64,000 nucleotides of DNA from Bactericera cockerelli (lineage: Eukaryota > Arthropoda > Insecta > Hemiptera > Triozidae). The position numbers and the translations under genes are program-made. The notes below the pieces were generated by a model. The model searched no databases. It was given only the letters and a program-made list of their open reading frames with translations, and was not told where the DNA came from. The stretch is taken from contig CM044964.1 in the NCBI GenBank assembly GCA_024516035.1, positions 18,791,084 to 18,855,083 of the forward strand, read 5' to 3'. Shown here in pieces: positions 1 through 12,328 of the stretch (the first letter of the stretch is position 1; each line of letters starts with the position of its first letter).

Positions 1-357
1 AGTGAGAAAATGCACGATTGTCGAATTCGTATTATTTTATTTTGTATCAAGAGTATTCATCAGATTTGGAAACAAACATAAATAAACGTATAATAGTTTC
101 TAAAGCTAGTCCGAAAAGTTATGACAGTATAAGATGTAATATACTTTTTGAATAAAGTTTTATAGAGTAGAAAATTTAAATGTAAATATTTCCAAATAAC
201 CTAGTAAAACTTCTCACTTTCTGTTTATATTGATTTGACCAACGCTTCTGTATATGAATTATTTAACTGTGCCATCTTGTTGTAGAGTAGCCTTTTAATC
301 AACATATATTATATATATGATCATTAATCTGATGAACTATTTATTTTTGCCCTCCAG
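1..357 (+). other. intron sequence upstream of first visible gene A exon
   Basis: AT-rich sequence with no supportable coding region. It ends in a pyrimidine-rich stretch and an AG acceptor at 356-357, so it is read as the intron before the first visible exon of Osiris-type gene A. The signal-peptide exon of that gene should lie to the left of the window. Confidence 0.6.
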
Positions 358-3300
358 GTATTCTCGAAGAAGTGCTTGAAGGAGTACAACATCCTCTGTC
401 TCAAACTTGATCTGATCAAAATCCTCTCCAACATCAACAACGACAACAACCGCTCCATCAGCATCATTCCTCACCTGATGTCGATCAGCATCAACAACGT
501 GACGTCACCAGATATGACGTCATCAACCTCATCATCAATCCCCATTGATCAGGACACAGCCGCTGATCAGTCTTCCGACTACGCGAGTCTGCTGACTCAA
601 CAGTTGGAAGACGCAACGAATCGAGAGTTCGTCAAGAACAAGGAGGTCTACGAGGCGATGGTCCTGAAGAACAACTACAACACAAACTACTACATCAACA
701 ACATCCTGAAGAATAAGATCATAGGGTTGCTGAATAACATGACCCTGAACATAAAACTCTTCGACACTGCAACGATAGGGATAGTCCGCAGGCTGGTGCA
801 TGGATACGGAGGCCTGGGGGAGGACGTGAGTCAGCAGGGTGCAGGGGAGAAGGAAGTGTTTGACGGCAGAGGTAAGTTGACAAGTCAAGTAGATCAATCC
901 CGTTCACGTTGGTTTAATGGTTGAACTTACTGGAGGATAATATTTTATTTGAAAAAATTGGTTCTTATTACATTAAGGACCAAATTATGGAAAAGGATTG
1001 TGTTTAATATAAGTGGACACTATCCCTTAACTCACCCTCTAGATTCAATTTCAACCAATTACAGCATATTATTCGCTGTAATTGGTTGCTGCATTATAGT
1101 CAGCTGATAGCCTGAGTCAACTGATAGTGTCCACTTCGATTAAATCTAATCCTGTTTCATAATTCGCCCCTAAGGCTTTAAGAAATGATCGGAAAACAAT
1201 ACTGGAATATATCTTCATGGTGTAGCTTCGTCGATCTCGACGGTTACTAAATTCAATAGTGCAGCATTGTGGTGTACTCCATTATTAAATTTTTACCAGG
1301 AGGCTGATAATTGACAAGGGCCCCCAGAACCATATCAATCACTTTGTCTTTTTATCCTTTACTGGAATATAAGGCATTTAAAATATGTATACCTACATTT
1401 ATATCAAAGTGCCAATTTTGAAATTGTAACTGATAATAGTGATAGTATAACGTTAGATACCAATGTAGACTAGAAAGCAGAAAGTAGGATACCTACCTTG
1501 AAATAACGCACAAGATACTGCCCTAGTATTTCTCATGGTGCATTGGACTCATAGATCTTTATAAGAGATACCTGGGGTGACAAGGCTAAAATGACAAGAT
1601 ATATGGAATCTATCAATAGTAGGAATTGGATTGGATCAGTAAGTTGCGACGCTGGTGACAAGAAGCATCCTATTCGACATCAAAACTTGAAAGCCCCCTA
1701 CTGAGAGATCCGAATCCTTTATTACCTGCTAATCTTTCGTTACTGTCAAAAATCTGGTCCAAATGTTATTGAAAAATATCTAGTGGAATTGGTTGTAGAA
1801 TTTTTGGTACAAATCCCAGATAGGTACGTTATACAAATAACTGGATTCAATAAAAGACAGTAAAAGATTCAATAATTTTTCGATACTGGTGAATTCTTAT
1901 GAAAATGCATCATGTATATAAAAAATATTGTGTGGCAATTTGATAGTCAATTTTTGTGAAAAATGTCTTCTGATCTTTCTTGGTGCCTTTGTTTCAGCTT
2001 AATTGTTTTGCGAATATAGGCAATCACGTTATTTAAAACAAAAAAATAAATATAATTCAGTACATTTTGCACTTAACTTTTTAGTTTGGATTAAGTTCTT
2101 CAAAACTAAATAATACATTTATTTCATATTAGAAGAGGCCATTTTCCAAATAAAACCATTATTCATTTTCACCAGACTTTTCCAAACAAAAACCTTTTAA
2201 CTACGTAATAAAAGACCTTTGGTCTTGAGATTCTGCACATTGGGCCTTCTCCACTGATGTCTACATTACTAGTCCGAGAGTCTACATGAAGACATCAGTG
2301 GAGAGTCCGAGAGTCTACCTGAAGTTCAATTCTAATTATGGTAACAATCCGATAAGCTTGGGCACATGTGCTCTTCTCTACTGAAAATATCTGCAGTGTC
2401 TACCTCAACATCAGTTTCAATGATCAGATCCTCAACATGAAACATTTCAGTCTCGATTCTTGTGATTGTTCATGATCCATTTCAGTGGTATCCAAAACCA
2501 GTTAGCTCTATTAGTTGAGATATTTCTTGAGTTAGGTTTTTACTTTGTCTTCGTGCTATTAGGTACATGCTTTGAATTAAAAAACTAAAAATTTGAATTT
2601 CAAATAATCCGCAGTAAATTTTCAAAACCTTAAAATAATCAAATATCTAATATGAAGGTACATGTGTAATTTTTTAAGAATCATTATTCTGTATTATTCA
2701 TTTATTCATTTATGGATTAAATATGAACTTATTTAGTGTTTAGTTTAGTGTTAAGATTTCATAATTTATACTTATATCAGATAAATTTAATATCGTAGAG
2801 CTTCTGTAGCCATTCTGGAGAGTTTGATTACCCCTGTTCTATTTACATTATAATTAATTTGACATGTCTTACTTTCAATTCCGTCATTCCGTGCCTTATG
2901 CGTATGTCTTGCACTTTTCTTTTCACTCAATCTATCCGTCATTTGTTTTCCATTTCTTCTTTTGGTAGTGAAAAACAATCCGCTAGCAAATGAAATGATT
3001 TCCCAGCACTGGATAGATTAAATTCGTGTGATGTTTTTTCATGTTGTGTCTTGTTGTTGTTATTACTGGAAGGTTATGTTTCAGTTGTTGTTATTGTTGC
3101 TCACTTTTCTGTGTTTTCCTGAGTTTAATGCTGTTTCCATTATCTGGTAGTGTCAATCTCGGTCACACGATGTGAGATTTGGCATTAAGGCGTGCAATGT
3201 TGATTTACATCACTTTTTCCTAAATCTCTCACTACATCATGTTGTTTAGTTTATTCACTACAGGTTGTTTAGGTGTTGGTGGTCATGGTCTATTGCTTGT

Positions 3301-6300
3301 TTTTCAGTAACAAGGTCTGGGACTTGAAATAGGTTGTTGAGTATAGATTGTTGGAGGAGTTTTTATATTTGGAAGAACTCACTATTCGTTATGTTTATCG
3401 CACTATCACTTACTTAGACAATGGATGAACGATTAGACATACTTAAGCAGCTAAGTAACATAAATATGTATACTAGATTATCCATGTGTCTGTTTATAAG
3501 CTACCTTGCACAAGCTAAGCTAAGTTCTTGCAAAGATAATTTACAAATTGGTTCTTTTTCTAGTAGGTAAAAATGCCTGATCTTTAATTATGTACCTAAG
3601 TACTAGGTATATAATGTAAGTTTCTTATTACTGTATGAGATATACAACAAATCAATCAATGCTATATCTTTGCTTCTTTCCCTATCAGCTCCAATAACAT
3701 ACACACAATACACGGGAAGTGGAATTTCCTTAGAAGAAATGTTCAATAAGAAAAGTGCCCAATGAGAAGATTACGTTGAAAGTTGACACAAATCTCCAAC
3801 GATATCCCTGTGTAAGAAGAAAATGTACGAGTTTGTTTTGATTTCTAACCATGCACGAGGATGTGTAATGCTATGGACACTGTTGATGATTTCTTGTAGA
3901 TTCAACTTAACACTACTATTTTTATTGTAATAGGTAGTTTGTTTTGGTGTTTTTTTGTGTACTTTCATTGATTAAAACTTTTGAGGATTTCTTGTAGATT
4001 CAACTTAACACTACTAATTTTATAGTAATAGTTTCTTTTGGTATTTTTTGTGTACTTTCATTGATTATCTTTGAATTTTAACATATTGGTTTCGGCTTAA
4101 CAAGTTAGACTAATTAATAATTGTTTCACTATGTACTCTTTTATTTCCAGACTCACATTATTTTAGGTTGGTAAAATTTATTCACCCTAATAACATCATT
4201 AATATTTATATTATTTTGCATGTTCTGGGACCATTGTGTGTTGTTCATTTACACAATTTTGTACTTTTAAGAGCGGAATTCATAAACCATCTTGAGTTAA
4301 AAGATACTTTGTAATTCAAAACAGAATATTCTATTTATAAGTACACTTTTAGTTTATGAATTCTCATATAAGAATAACCTTTGATTAACCAATTTATATG
4401 GGTCTAAAATCCTCACTGGTTTAACAATAACCCACTAACATTAACCCTTTCGCACCCCACTAACCTCTCACAGGTCGCAAGCGTCAGAAGAACATGATCA
4501 TGCACGCGATCGCTTCTGCCGCCATGATGTCTGGTGGCACGCTATTAGTTCTCGGCCTCAAAACGCTCGCTGCCATGGCAACCAAAGCGCTGATCGCGTC
4601 CCTCATTGCACTGGTGCTGACGTGCTTCTCAAACTTTGGCCACGGGGGTCACAAGGGAGATCTGAAGAGCACCACGTATGAGATTATCACAAAACCGGTT
4701 CTTAGTCATGCGCATCTGCATACGAGTGAGGTAAGAGTGTTTTGGTGAATTCAGTGTGTGAATTGATGACATGTTAATATCTACATACGAGTGAGGTATT
4801 TCTGTGAGGTAAGAGTATTTTGGTGAATTCAGTGAGTGAATTGATGACATGTTGACATCTACATACGCGTGAGGTAAGAGTGATAGAGTGAATTCAGTGA
4901 GGTAAGAGTATTTTGGCAACTTCAGTGAGTGAATTGATGACATGTTAATATCTACATACGCGTGAGGTAAGAGTGTTTTGGTGAATTCAGTGAGTGAATG
5001 GATGACATGTTAACATCTGCATACGAGAAGGTAACAGTGTTTCGGTGAATTCAGTGAGTAAATTGATGACAAGTTAACATACGAGTGTCATTGTGTACTC
5101 CTAATGTACTCAAAACTTACATTGGTTGGTGTAAGGTGGGTAAAACACATTTTTTTTTTTTGAAGGAGGGGGTAGTTTATTCTTAAAATTGAACTTGGTA
5201 TCATGTGCATGTTTCCATAATCAAACAAAAGTATTTTACTGGTAACCAAGTTATCATATTTGTGTTAATCACGATGTGATAGCACAATTACTGAAACTAG
5301 CTTGCTGACAACTGACTTGTAGTGTGTTTAGTCTGTTCTGGTATAATGTAGACACGAGTAAACAGTGCCACAGTCCCAAGTAAGTTTAAGAAAAAGCTGA
5401 ATGATAGAAGAAGAAGAATCTATTCAATATCTGAAGTACGCAACACCTACTAAAGTCAACCTGTGAATTTTCTCCTTTTCTGACATTTTTTGATATCTTT
5501 TCACATAGTTCGACAATTAAAATCTTCTCCCAAGTGACAATACGAAATGGACAGTTACTTTAGGATAGTAACTTCATATCGGTTGTATGTTTGCATCGTA
5601 CAATTCTGCGAAGTGATATTTGCCAGTGGCAATAACTTTTTATTCAAACCAAGAGGTTCGGAATATTGAGTAGGTTCCGATTTTGCAGGGGCTTATTCAC
5701 GTGAATTGGTATTGGTATAAGTAGGGCTGTCTGCTACGGGGAACTTCACGATTCGGCCCAAATTACCTGAGGAGACCTTTTCCATAGCATGATTCGTCCC
5801 AAAACACACTATCAAGTTTTGATCCCACACAAAAAGTCCCACTTTCATTCTAACAAAAAGTCCCACTTTCATTCCACCAAAAAATCCCTATAAAATAGTA
5901 TGGAAACGTTGCCCTGAAAGAACTGAGAACAATGGCGGTGTTCACGATGTTATTGTTTTGAACTATAGTAACAGTCATCTTTGTTATCAGTGTTTATTTG
6001 AGTGTTTGACAGTAGGGTTAGATAGAAGGCCATGCCTCAAGAATATAGTAGGGTTAGGTAAAATACATAGAAGGCCATGCCTCAAGAATATAGTAGGGTT
6101 AGGTAAAATACATAGAAGGCCATGCCTCAAGAATATAGTAGGGTTAGGTAAAATACATAGAAGGCCATGCCTCAAGAATATAGTAGGGTTAGGGATAATA
6201 CATAGAAGGCAATGCCTTAGGTTTGTAGTAGGGTTAGGTAAAATACATAGAAGGCCATGCCTCAAGAATATAGTAGGATTAGGTAAAATACATAGTAGGC

Positions 6301-9300
6301 CATGCCTAATACATAAAAGGCCAAAGCCTGATATACATAGCAGGTAATTCCGTAATTTAATGTTGAATAATAAAAAATCCCTCAATATGTACGGTACTTA
6401 GAATGTTGCACTGGGCCGAATCGTTCGGTGACCTTTTTTACCTGAAATCGAAAACCTTTTTCATAAACCTTTTTGGACCGAATCGTAATGCGCCCCTGCT
6501 ACGAAAGCATTTTGTCACTGCGATCTATCTAAGGATCTTTCGTGACATGCCCCTGCCCCTGTAACTCTAAAAGAGATCAAAGCTATGTAGCTTAAGATTC
6601 TTTTAGGACTGATTTCAGTAACTTCTTTAGGTATTACAATCAGCATTGAGAAGTGTTTCAGTCGGGTGTGAGATGCTGCTCTATATTCACAGAGAATCTG
6701 TTTTTCTGTCTCTGGGGCCTCTTTAGAGGGACTGAATTTTGGGTCTTCAGCGAGGTTCATTATTTTATTAATGAAGCTACAGAGGCCTGTTATTTACGTG
6801 GATGAATTCATCTTCCTGTAAAATCTGAGAAATTCTTATTAGCTTATTAGGTACCTACGATAATTTGTGTTTCACAGCTTTTTTAAGTTTTGAAACAACA
6901 GTCAATTTCGGACCTTCTTGTAGCTCTAAGAGCATAATTATATCAGTAAACTTGAGGTTTGAAAAATAGCTATTCTCACCGTTTGAAAGCATTTTAACAA
7001 GTCTGTTACTATTTAGGTACAAACTGAGGAAGAGAAAATTTCAACAACAAAACTAAAAAAAAAAAACCGCCAGAATTTACAGCTCCGTCTATCTCCTGTA
7101 GCGTGTTTCAATCCGCCCTTATACATATATTGAAGGTACAAAAAATTGTCACTTTTTTGCTCACATACTTTGTTCATTTTATCCTTCAAGAGATTAAGAC
7201 CAAAACTTCCTTAAAATTGTCCTGCCCAGAGGCTGCTTGTCCAGTTGTCCACTTCCTTGGTCATTAGACGGTTGGTATGGAAAGTGACAGTGCTGCTCGC
7301 ATGAGTGAAGAAAGTTGAAGAGTAGTGGCGGAGATGGAGTGAGGCACGAGCGGATAGATTATATTTTTATTAACAAAATAAAGTTTTATTTTTATTTTAT
7401 AGCTGTTTCACCCGTGCGTTGCTACGGTCATTTTATTGTTTATCTTAAAAATAGTAATAGATATTTTAATTTTGATAGTTTCCTAGGTAATTTGACGGTG
7501 GTTGGGGGGGGGGTCAAGTCTGAAAATTTCAATATCTGTTACCGTTTGGGCTGTGGTATTGAAAACAGACAATCCCTAAAAGGACATAGTCAGCCAGTCA
7601 GACACGCACAGTTTTGAGTTTTGTAGATATAGAAAACCATGGAGAACTTATACCTGAACTGGCTACCGTTATTACCTTCAGAATCATGTAAAGAAGAAGA
7701 ATGAATTTGCTATTGTTGTGATTTCCTCTGTGTTATGAGTATACAGAATGTCCGATTTTATGAGACAGGTTCATTACGAGATATAGCTACTGTATTGGAG
7801 AGCAGATGGCTTTTCCAATAGTTAATGGAAAATGAGCTTACGGTTGTCGTTCGTCAATCTTCTTCTGCTCTACGCTGGGGCCGCTGATCAAGATGGTAAG
7901 TCGCCAGGCCTGGCGAAAGCGGCTAGCGGAGCAAGATGATACGGTGGATAGTTGCGATGTGTGCTGGTCAAGAGTTGATTAAGGTAAGAAAGAACGTTTC
8001 TCACGAAGAGTCCGACGTGAGATTTTCCATCGAGTTGGAGACAACCAATTGCGCACGCAATCGCTCGTGGAGGTAGATATAAGTGGTCATTCATAGCAAT
8101 AAAAGTGAAGCCCTAACAGCTACGTTATGAATTCTCTATTACTTCCTCCATGAGAATAACAGATTATATGAAATCAGTGAATGGACAAAGTGATCAAAGA
8201 AGAGAACATCTCTTCTCGGAAATTAAAAAAATAGGGCATTATATGGAATTCAGGATTTTCTTTTTGGTTGAACACTTTAACAATCATATAGAAAGAAAAG
8301 ACACTGCCAAAATATTTTTCAACAAATCTAGAAAAAATATAGGTACTTTCGTCATCCTTAGTTCAATACATCCCCAAAATAGTAACATCAATAGGAATAG
8401 ATGATACGTTCAAAAGAAATTAAATTAAATTAAAAGTACAACAATGAGTACGTACTTACAATTTTAGATCTTATGAGATTCAGAATTCTGAATTTCGGTT
8501 TCCTAAGGATCTAATAATAAGATGACCCTTTCTTTTTAGTTAAATACTCCACTGACGATCATGTGGGTCCTTGGAGTTGATAGCATAAATTATGAGCCTA
8601 CAGTCCAGACTGTTTGTACACTTGTTGCTCAAAGATATAATGAGATATTCTGATAGCTGTATATGTAGTTACAATGTACATTTACTCCGACTGTGATCAG
8701 AACATGAAAAAACTCTTCATCTTAAGATTACTTGGCGAGTTTAATGTTGTAAAAATTCTACAAATAAAACCCTCAGGTCATGATTTATCTCTAGGTAAGT
8801 TACTCTAAAACATAATTATTACCTATACAAATAGACAATGTACGGAAACGTCTGATTTCCGGATGGTACAGTCATGGCAAATGTTGAAGGACATGGCCAA
8901 TGGCCATGGTTTGGGTGAAACTTTTTATATGGCGTCATCCCAGGAATGACTATGCTCATACTCGTATAAAGGATGGTAAAAATGTACAACTTATACTTAC
9001 AGTCATTGTAGAAACACACAAATGCTATGTCTTCATAAGAATTCTGAAATGTAACCTAGAACCGAATTTCGGTACAAAGAAGCTGTCAGTACAGAGCTAA
9101 GTTTGTTTTAATTTTTCGTCCTAGAGAAAGAAAAGACAAAAAAACTACAAAACATGTAGGTTTCGGAAAATGTAGAGTGAAGTAAGTAGTTGGTATTCAT
9201 CATCATCATAGGGAGGCGTCATCGTGAACGATCGTAGCCAGACAGTGAAGGAAAGAAGAAGCAGTTCTACCACTGTCTCTACAAGGAGGCTAATAATTGA

Positions 9301-12300
9301 CAAGGGCCCCCAGAACCAAGCCAATGCTGGTCTACTCCCTGTTTATAGTCCCCCCAGCCAGACTGCTGGTCTACTCCCTGTTTATAGTCTCCCAGCCATG
9401 CTCATATAGAGGATGGTAAAAATGTACAACTTACTAACAGTCATGTAGAAACACACAAATGTCTACATGCTATGTCTTCATAAGAATTCTGAAATGTAGG
9501 AACCTAGAACCCAATTTCAGTACAAAGCTTTCAGTACAGAGCAAAGAGTGTTTTAATTTTTTGTCCTAGAGAAAGACAAGACAAAAAACTACAAAACATG
9601 TAGGTTTCGGAAAATGTAGAGTGAAGTAAGAAGTTGGTATTCATCATCATCATAGGGAGGCGTCATCGTGAATGATCGTAGCCAGACAGTGGGGGAATGA
9701 ATAAGCAGTTCTACCACTGTCTTTGCAAGGAGGCTAATAATGTTGACGAGGGCCCCCAGAACCAAGCCAATGCTGGTCTACTCCCTATTTATAGTCCCCC
9801 AGCCAGACTTGTTGGTATTATTGAATAAAATTGTTACCCTATTAGTGAATTTAATCATATTGTGCTGTGAAACTCTCAGCAGTCTATGAAATAATAATAA
9901 CATTAGAGTTCCCATTCTCACCTCTGAAGGTAAAGACCTCTTATGATTCGAGACCATGATGTCATTATTAAAATTAAGAGTCCTTGCTGTAAGTGACATG
10001 TTGATATATTCAAGACCCAATTCACATGATATTTTTGGTAATGTGAAAACAGTACTAAATTTTTAATGTAATGTAAATTTATCACCTCCAATTCTAATAT
10101 ATTAGGTAAAGTTTTATACATGATATTTTTTTTTTCTTCCTTCTTTTTGGGCCTTTCAATGGCAAATTTCATTTCGAAAAATGGGTTTGAAAAATCTCTT
10201 AGAGCTAGAGACTGACTATTTGTTTGTTTATTAAGACACGCAGTCTTTCATAATGTATCTTAAACCCCAGTGAAAAGAAGTGCCTATAAAGGCCAAAAGG
10301 GCTGGTTACAAAAAGAAAGAATTAAGTATGTTTATTGAAATCAACAGTTTTATTTTAATAGGTTTCCAAAGTTTCACACAGCAAATTTATTATTGATTTT
10401 ATGGAAAAGATATTGAGGTAAAAACTACGGATATAAAGGTTGAGAATTAGTGACTTTTAGAAAGGGAGTTGAGAACACACGAAAGGGAGAAAAGCTTCTG
10501 GCTAAATTTTCTTATTCACAAAATCAACAAATATTGTCGTTATGGAAAGTCAGCTGATAAATAATCTGTAATCTTTCCTACACTCGCGCCAATTTAAAAT
10601 GTGGCGCGAACACCCAGGACGTTTAAGATATCAACTTTCAAGTTATTTTCCTCCAACTAGGCTTTGTATACCACATGAAAATATTGCAGGTGCAGGTACC
10701 CAAAAGTGCGGGTACCTAAAATAATCGTTGTTCAAAAATAAGTCGTAAATTAATGTAAAAAATAATCACATCATTATGAAGCTTGTCGTGAGAAACACTA
10801 AGAAAACATTTCTTAAAAACGTGCCAAAAATCTCACCGAAAATAACTGAATTAAAAATAAAAGAATGAGAACTCTTTTCCATTCCGCTCAATTAAACATA
10901 ATTCAGAAAGAGTTGAATAGTAAGTTATGGTGGGAATCGAATTAATAGTCAACATTAGGTCCTTAATTACCATTATTACGTTTGTATTGTAGATAATTAT
11001 TGGGTGGATATTATGTGATGATACGTCTGCAGACGACTCGAAGTCTTGGAAACTTCAAAAGGTATGGAATGAATGTCTTATTAAAATATTGATAATTTTG
11101 TGCTTCAACGAAACCACAAAAATAATTCAATTTCGTTTTAGATTAATCTAAGTGGACACTTTTTTTACAACACATAAAATACTTCTCCAAGGACATCTTC
11201 CCAAAGCATAGTACTCAGCACTGAGACAACGTTAACTCTTTGAACAGGGAAACTAAGCCTTTGTCTGAAATATTCCCCCGCGCATCTGTCTTTCGTCTCA
11301 AGGACCAAGGCTTTGGATATGCAGTTCAACATTTCCAAAGCACTTGGCGCAAAAGATCCAAAGGTTTCAAAGGCGAAAGGAATGAAATCATAAAGATTTT
11401 ATAGGTCTTTGTATTTTAGGCACTTTTTTAGTTCCGCTTGTTTGGCTGTTTCACCTCTATCTCTCAGAGAGTAAGTTCATGTCCATTGATTCTATTTGGT
11501 TTTGACGTCTTTACTTGAGATAGTCAGGACGGGGGTTTTACCCTCCATTCGCTGGGAATTCTACCAGCTACCCACATTAACCTCACCCAGCCTGGGTAGG
11601 GCCGGAAGTGCCAGCCTCACGTGCTCGGAGGGGACAGAATTTTCTGTGCGAAAAGTCTGCTCCAACCGGGAATTGAACTCAGGATCTCTGGACTACGGGC
11701 AGTAGTCACAACCGTTACGCCACGGAGGCTGGAGAAAAAGAACAGAATATTCACTTTAAATTTAATGCAGACCTCCATCCACGTATTACGTTTATTTACA
11801 TCTTGTATAAACTCGAGGAAAATAATATCTATTTAAATCACCTTCATAGTCTGGTTACAATGGTTAGGACATATAGAGAGGAGAGAAGATGAATATGTGG
11901 GAAAGAAAGTAAGAGACATACAGGTGCCAGGATACAGAGGACGAGGAAGACCTAAGAAGACGTGGAGAAACTTTGTGGAAGAAGATATGAGAGAAAAAGA
12001 TGTGAGAATAAATGAGGCACAAGACCGAGAAGTATGGAGAAGACTGACACCCAACGTCGACCCTGCATAAGCGGGAAAAGACAAAGTAGAAGAAGAAGAA
12101 TACTGACAATATTTTTTTTTTCTTTTTTCCCAGGTCCAGCATGCTGAGCCCTCCTCTGTAGGGTACAACACTTACGCCCGCAGCGGCCCTGACGCGTACC
12201 GCATTGACCCCCTCGATGTACTGCCCCTGCAACAGGCGATTCTCAATGACAAGACCAATGATAAGCATATCATCCATGTAAACCCCATGTATGCAGAGAG

Positions 12301-12328
12301 TCGGGAATTGGAGGTGGATGCCAGTTAG
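358..12328 (+). CDS. Osiris-type protein A (DUF1676), 5' partial, three exons
   Basis: Exons 358-871, 4474-4730 and 12134-12328 join in one frame (321 residues plus TAG). All four internal splice sites are GT/AG. Exon 1 opens in phase 0 with the Osiris two-cysteine signature (KKCLKEYNILCLK) and runs through an amphipathic segment ending in a polar linker. Exon 2 starts with a basic patch (GRKRQK) and a hydrophobic, Ala/Leu-rich segment of about 40 residues, then the family motif KSTTYEIITKP followed by HAHLHTSE. Exon 3 gives a tyrosine-containing tail (VGYNTYARSGPDAYR). Osiris proteins are known from insects as secretory or endosomal proteins of cuticle-producing epithelia. The signal-peptide exon is outside the window. 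Compared with gene B, exons 2 and 3 of B are fused here, the intron before the TTYEI block is absent, and an extra intron follows HTSE. The exact Osi number is not assignable by eye. Confidence 0.85.
977..1170. mobile_element. MITE family H, copy 1 (CCAAT-core)
   Basis: Terminal inverted repeats resemble ACAGGATTAGATTTAATC and its complement, with AATTATG/CATAATT ends. Inside is a palindromic core built on TGTAATTGGTTG (inverted CCAAT). The family recurs at 13669-13812, 23204-23336, 23918-24089, 35487-35630, 38611-39006 and 42474-42622. It has no coding capacity. Confidence 0.75.
2225..2315. repeat. short inverted repeat in gene A intron 1
   Basis: CCACTGATGTCTACAT and its near complement ATGAAGACATCAGTGG sit about 30 bases apart and could form a hairpin. 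Apart from this, the MITE, a repeat G scrap at about 1299-1337 and the duplication at 3888-4066, the intron 872-4473 shows nothing recognisable. Confidence 0.45.
3888..4066. repeat. two-copy tandem duplication of about 85 bp
   Basis: The block beginning GATTTCTTGTAGATTCAAC and ending GTACTTTCATTGATT appears twice in direct order, at about 3888-3972 and 3985-4066, with small deletions in the second copy. It is intronic in gene A. Confidence 0.8.
4721..5085. repeat. tandem array of the gene A exon 2 splice-donor region
   Basis: The exon end TACGAGTGAG and donor GTAAGAGTGTTTTGG are followed by five to six imperfect copies of the same block (period roughly 60-70 bp, with some internal 25-bp duplications). 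Each copy carries TACGxGTGAGGTAAGAGT or a variant plus GAATTCAGTGAGTGAATTGATGACATG. The first copy is the true exon end at 4730. The later ones are intronic and carry several extra consensus 5' splice sites. Confidence 0.85.
5246..5308 (-). mobile_element. SINE A 3' fragment
   Basis: Diverged copy of the SINE A tail, recognised by the complement of TGTGATATCACGAAAGTGATTAACACAAATATGATAAC (shown here only as motif pieces TGTGTTAATCAC and ATAGCACAATTACT). It is inserted in gene A intron 2. Confidence 0.55.
5735..6500. mobile_element. inverted-repeat element enclosing a 45-bp tandem array
   Basis: The flanks carry CTGCTACGG..CACGATTCGGCCC on the left and GGACCGAATCG..CCCCTGCTACG on the right, in inverted orientation. 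Between them, about 6024-6330 holds some six copies of a 45-bp unit (AGAAGGCCATGCCTCAAGAA... GGGTTAGGTAAAATACAT). Because 45 is divisible by three and the unit lacks stops, both strands stay open (15-residue periodic peptides). I treat these as chance ORFs, not genes. Confidence 0.6.
6501..7394. other. gene A intron 2, no recognisable feature
   Basis: No coding exon, repeat or RNA gene seen on either strand, apart from short homopolymer runs. Confidence 0.5.
7395..7630 (+). mobile_element. dispersed transposon fragment, copy 1
   Basis: Contains TTTCACCCGTGCGTTGCTACGG, then a block with AGATATTTTAATTTTGATA and AGGACATAGTCAGCCAG..CACGCACAGTTTTGAGTTTT. The second half recurs at about 17555-17700. 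Such a CCCGTGCGTTGCTACGG motif is common in old insect interspersed repeats, but the family is not identified. Confidence 0.5.
7631..8929. other. gene A intron 2, unrecognised sequence
   Basis: A small open frame at 8150-8404 (+) matches nothing I recognise and lacks splice or codon support. Nothing else is seen. Confidence 0.4.
8930..9815. repeat. direct segmental duplication, two units of about 450 bp, including repeat G
   Basis: The block starting near GCTCATACTCGTATAAAGGATGG (8950) repeats from about 9400 with minor indels. Both units share GTACAACTTA, AACACACAAATG and CATGTAGGTTTCGGAAAATG. Each unit ends in repeat G (GGAGGCGTCATCGTGAA.. TAGCCAGACAGTG.. GACAAGGGCCCCCAGAACCA). Repeat G recurs at 45260-45420, with a scrap at 1299-1337. 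Confidence 0.85.
9816..11204. other. gene A intron 2, no recognisable feature
   Basis: AT-rich. A MITE H end (GATTAATCTAAGTGGACACTT) is visible near 11140-11165. Nothing else is supported. Confidence 0.45.
11205..11415 (-). pseudogene. LINE reverse-transcriptase C-terminal remnant
   Basis: The minus strand encodes a decayed peptide with the pattern FIPFAFETFGSFAPSALEML followed by SKALV and QRLS..VQR.NV.SVL. This resembles the C-terminal tail found in non-LTR retrotransposon proteins of insects. A related remnant at 22915-23180 (-) reads PFAVETYGSFGPDALGLLK..SKVLVQE. No intact ORF remains. Confidence 0.6.
11484..11733 (-). mobile_element. SINE D (tRNA-derived head)
   Basis: On the minus strand the head reads GCCTCCGTGGCGTAACGGTT (A-box-like), then a B-box-like motif GAGTTCAATTCCCGG, followed by a body containing AAAATTCTGTCC, GGCTGGCA and CCCAGGCTGGGTGAGG. 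A better copy lies at 39225-39472 (-), and a decayed one at about 16330-16555. Confidence 0.75.
11838..12106 (+). pseudogene. 3' end of a non-LTR retrotransposon (reverse-transcriptase tail)
   Basis: The plus strand encodes WLGHIERREDEYVGKKV, then GYRGRGRPKKTWRNFVEEDM, then DREVWRRLTPNVDPA and a stop, ending in a GAAGAAGAA-type tail. The pattern (W.GH..R....) and (GRGRP..TW) is typical of the C-terminus of RTE/Jockey-type LINE proteins. The insertion ends about 27 bases before the acceptor of the last gene A exon. Confidence 0.8.

Noticed and set aside
535..897. Minus-strand ORFs over gene A exon 1
   Set aside because: Antisense shadow of a supported Osiris exon with splice sites on the plus strand.
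5958..6385. Periodic ORFs on both strands
   Set aside because: The 45-bp tandem unit keeps all copies in frame; no start context, splice sites or family resemblance.
8150..8404. 84-residue ORF in gene A intron 2
   Set aside because: Codon use and composition look random; no recognisable motif, splice site or duplicate copy.
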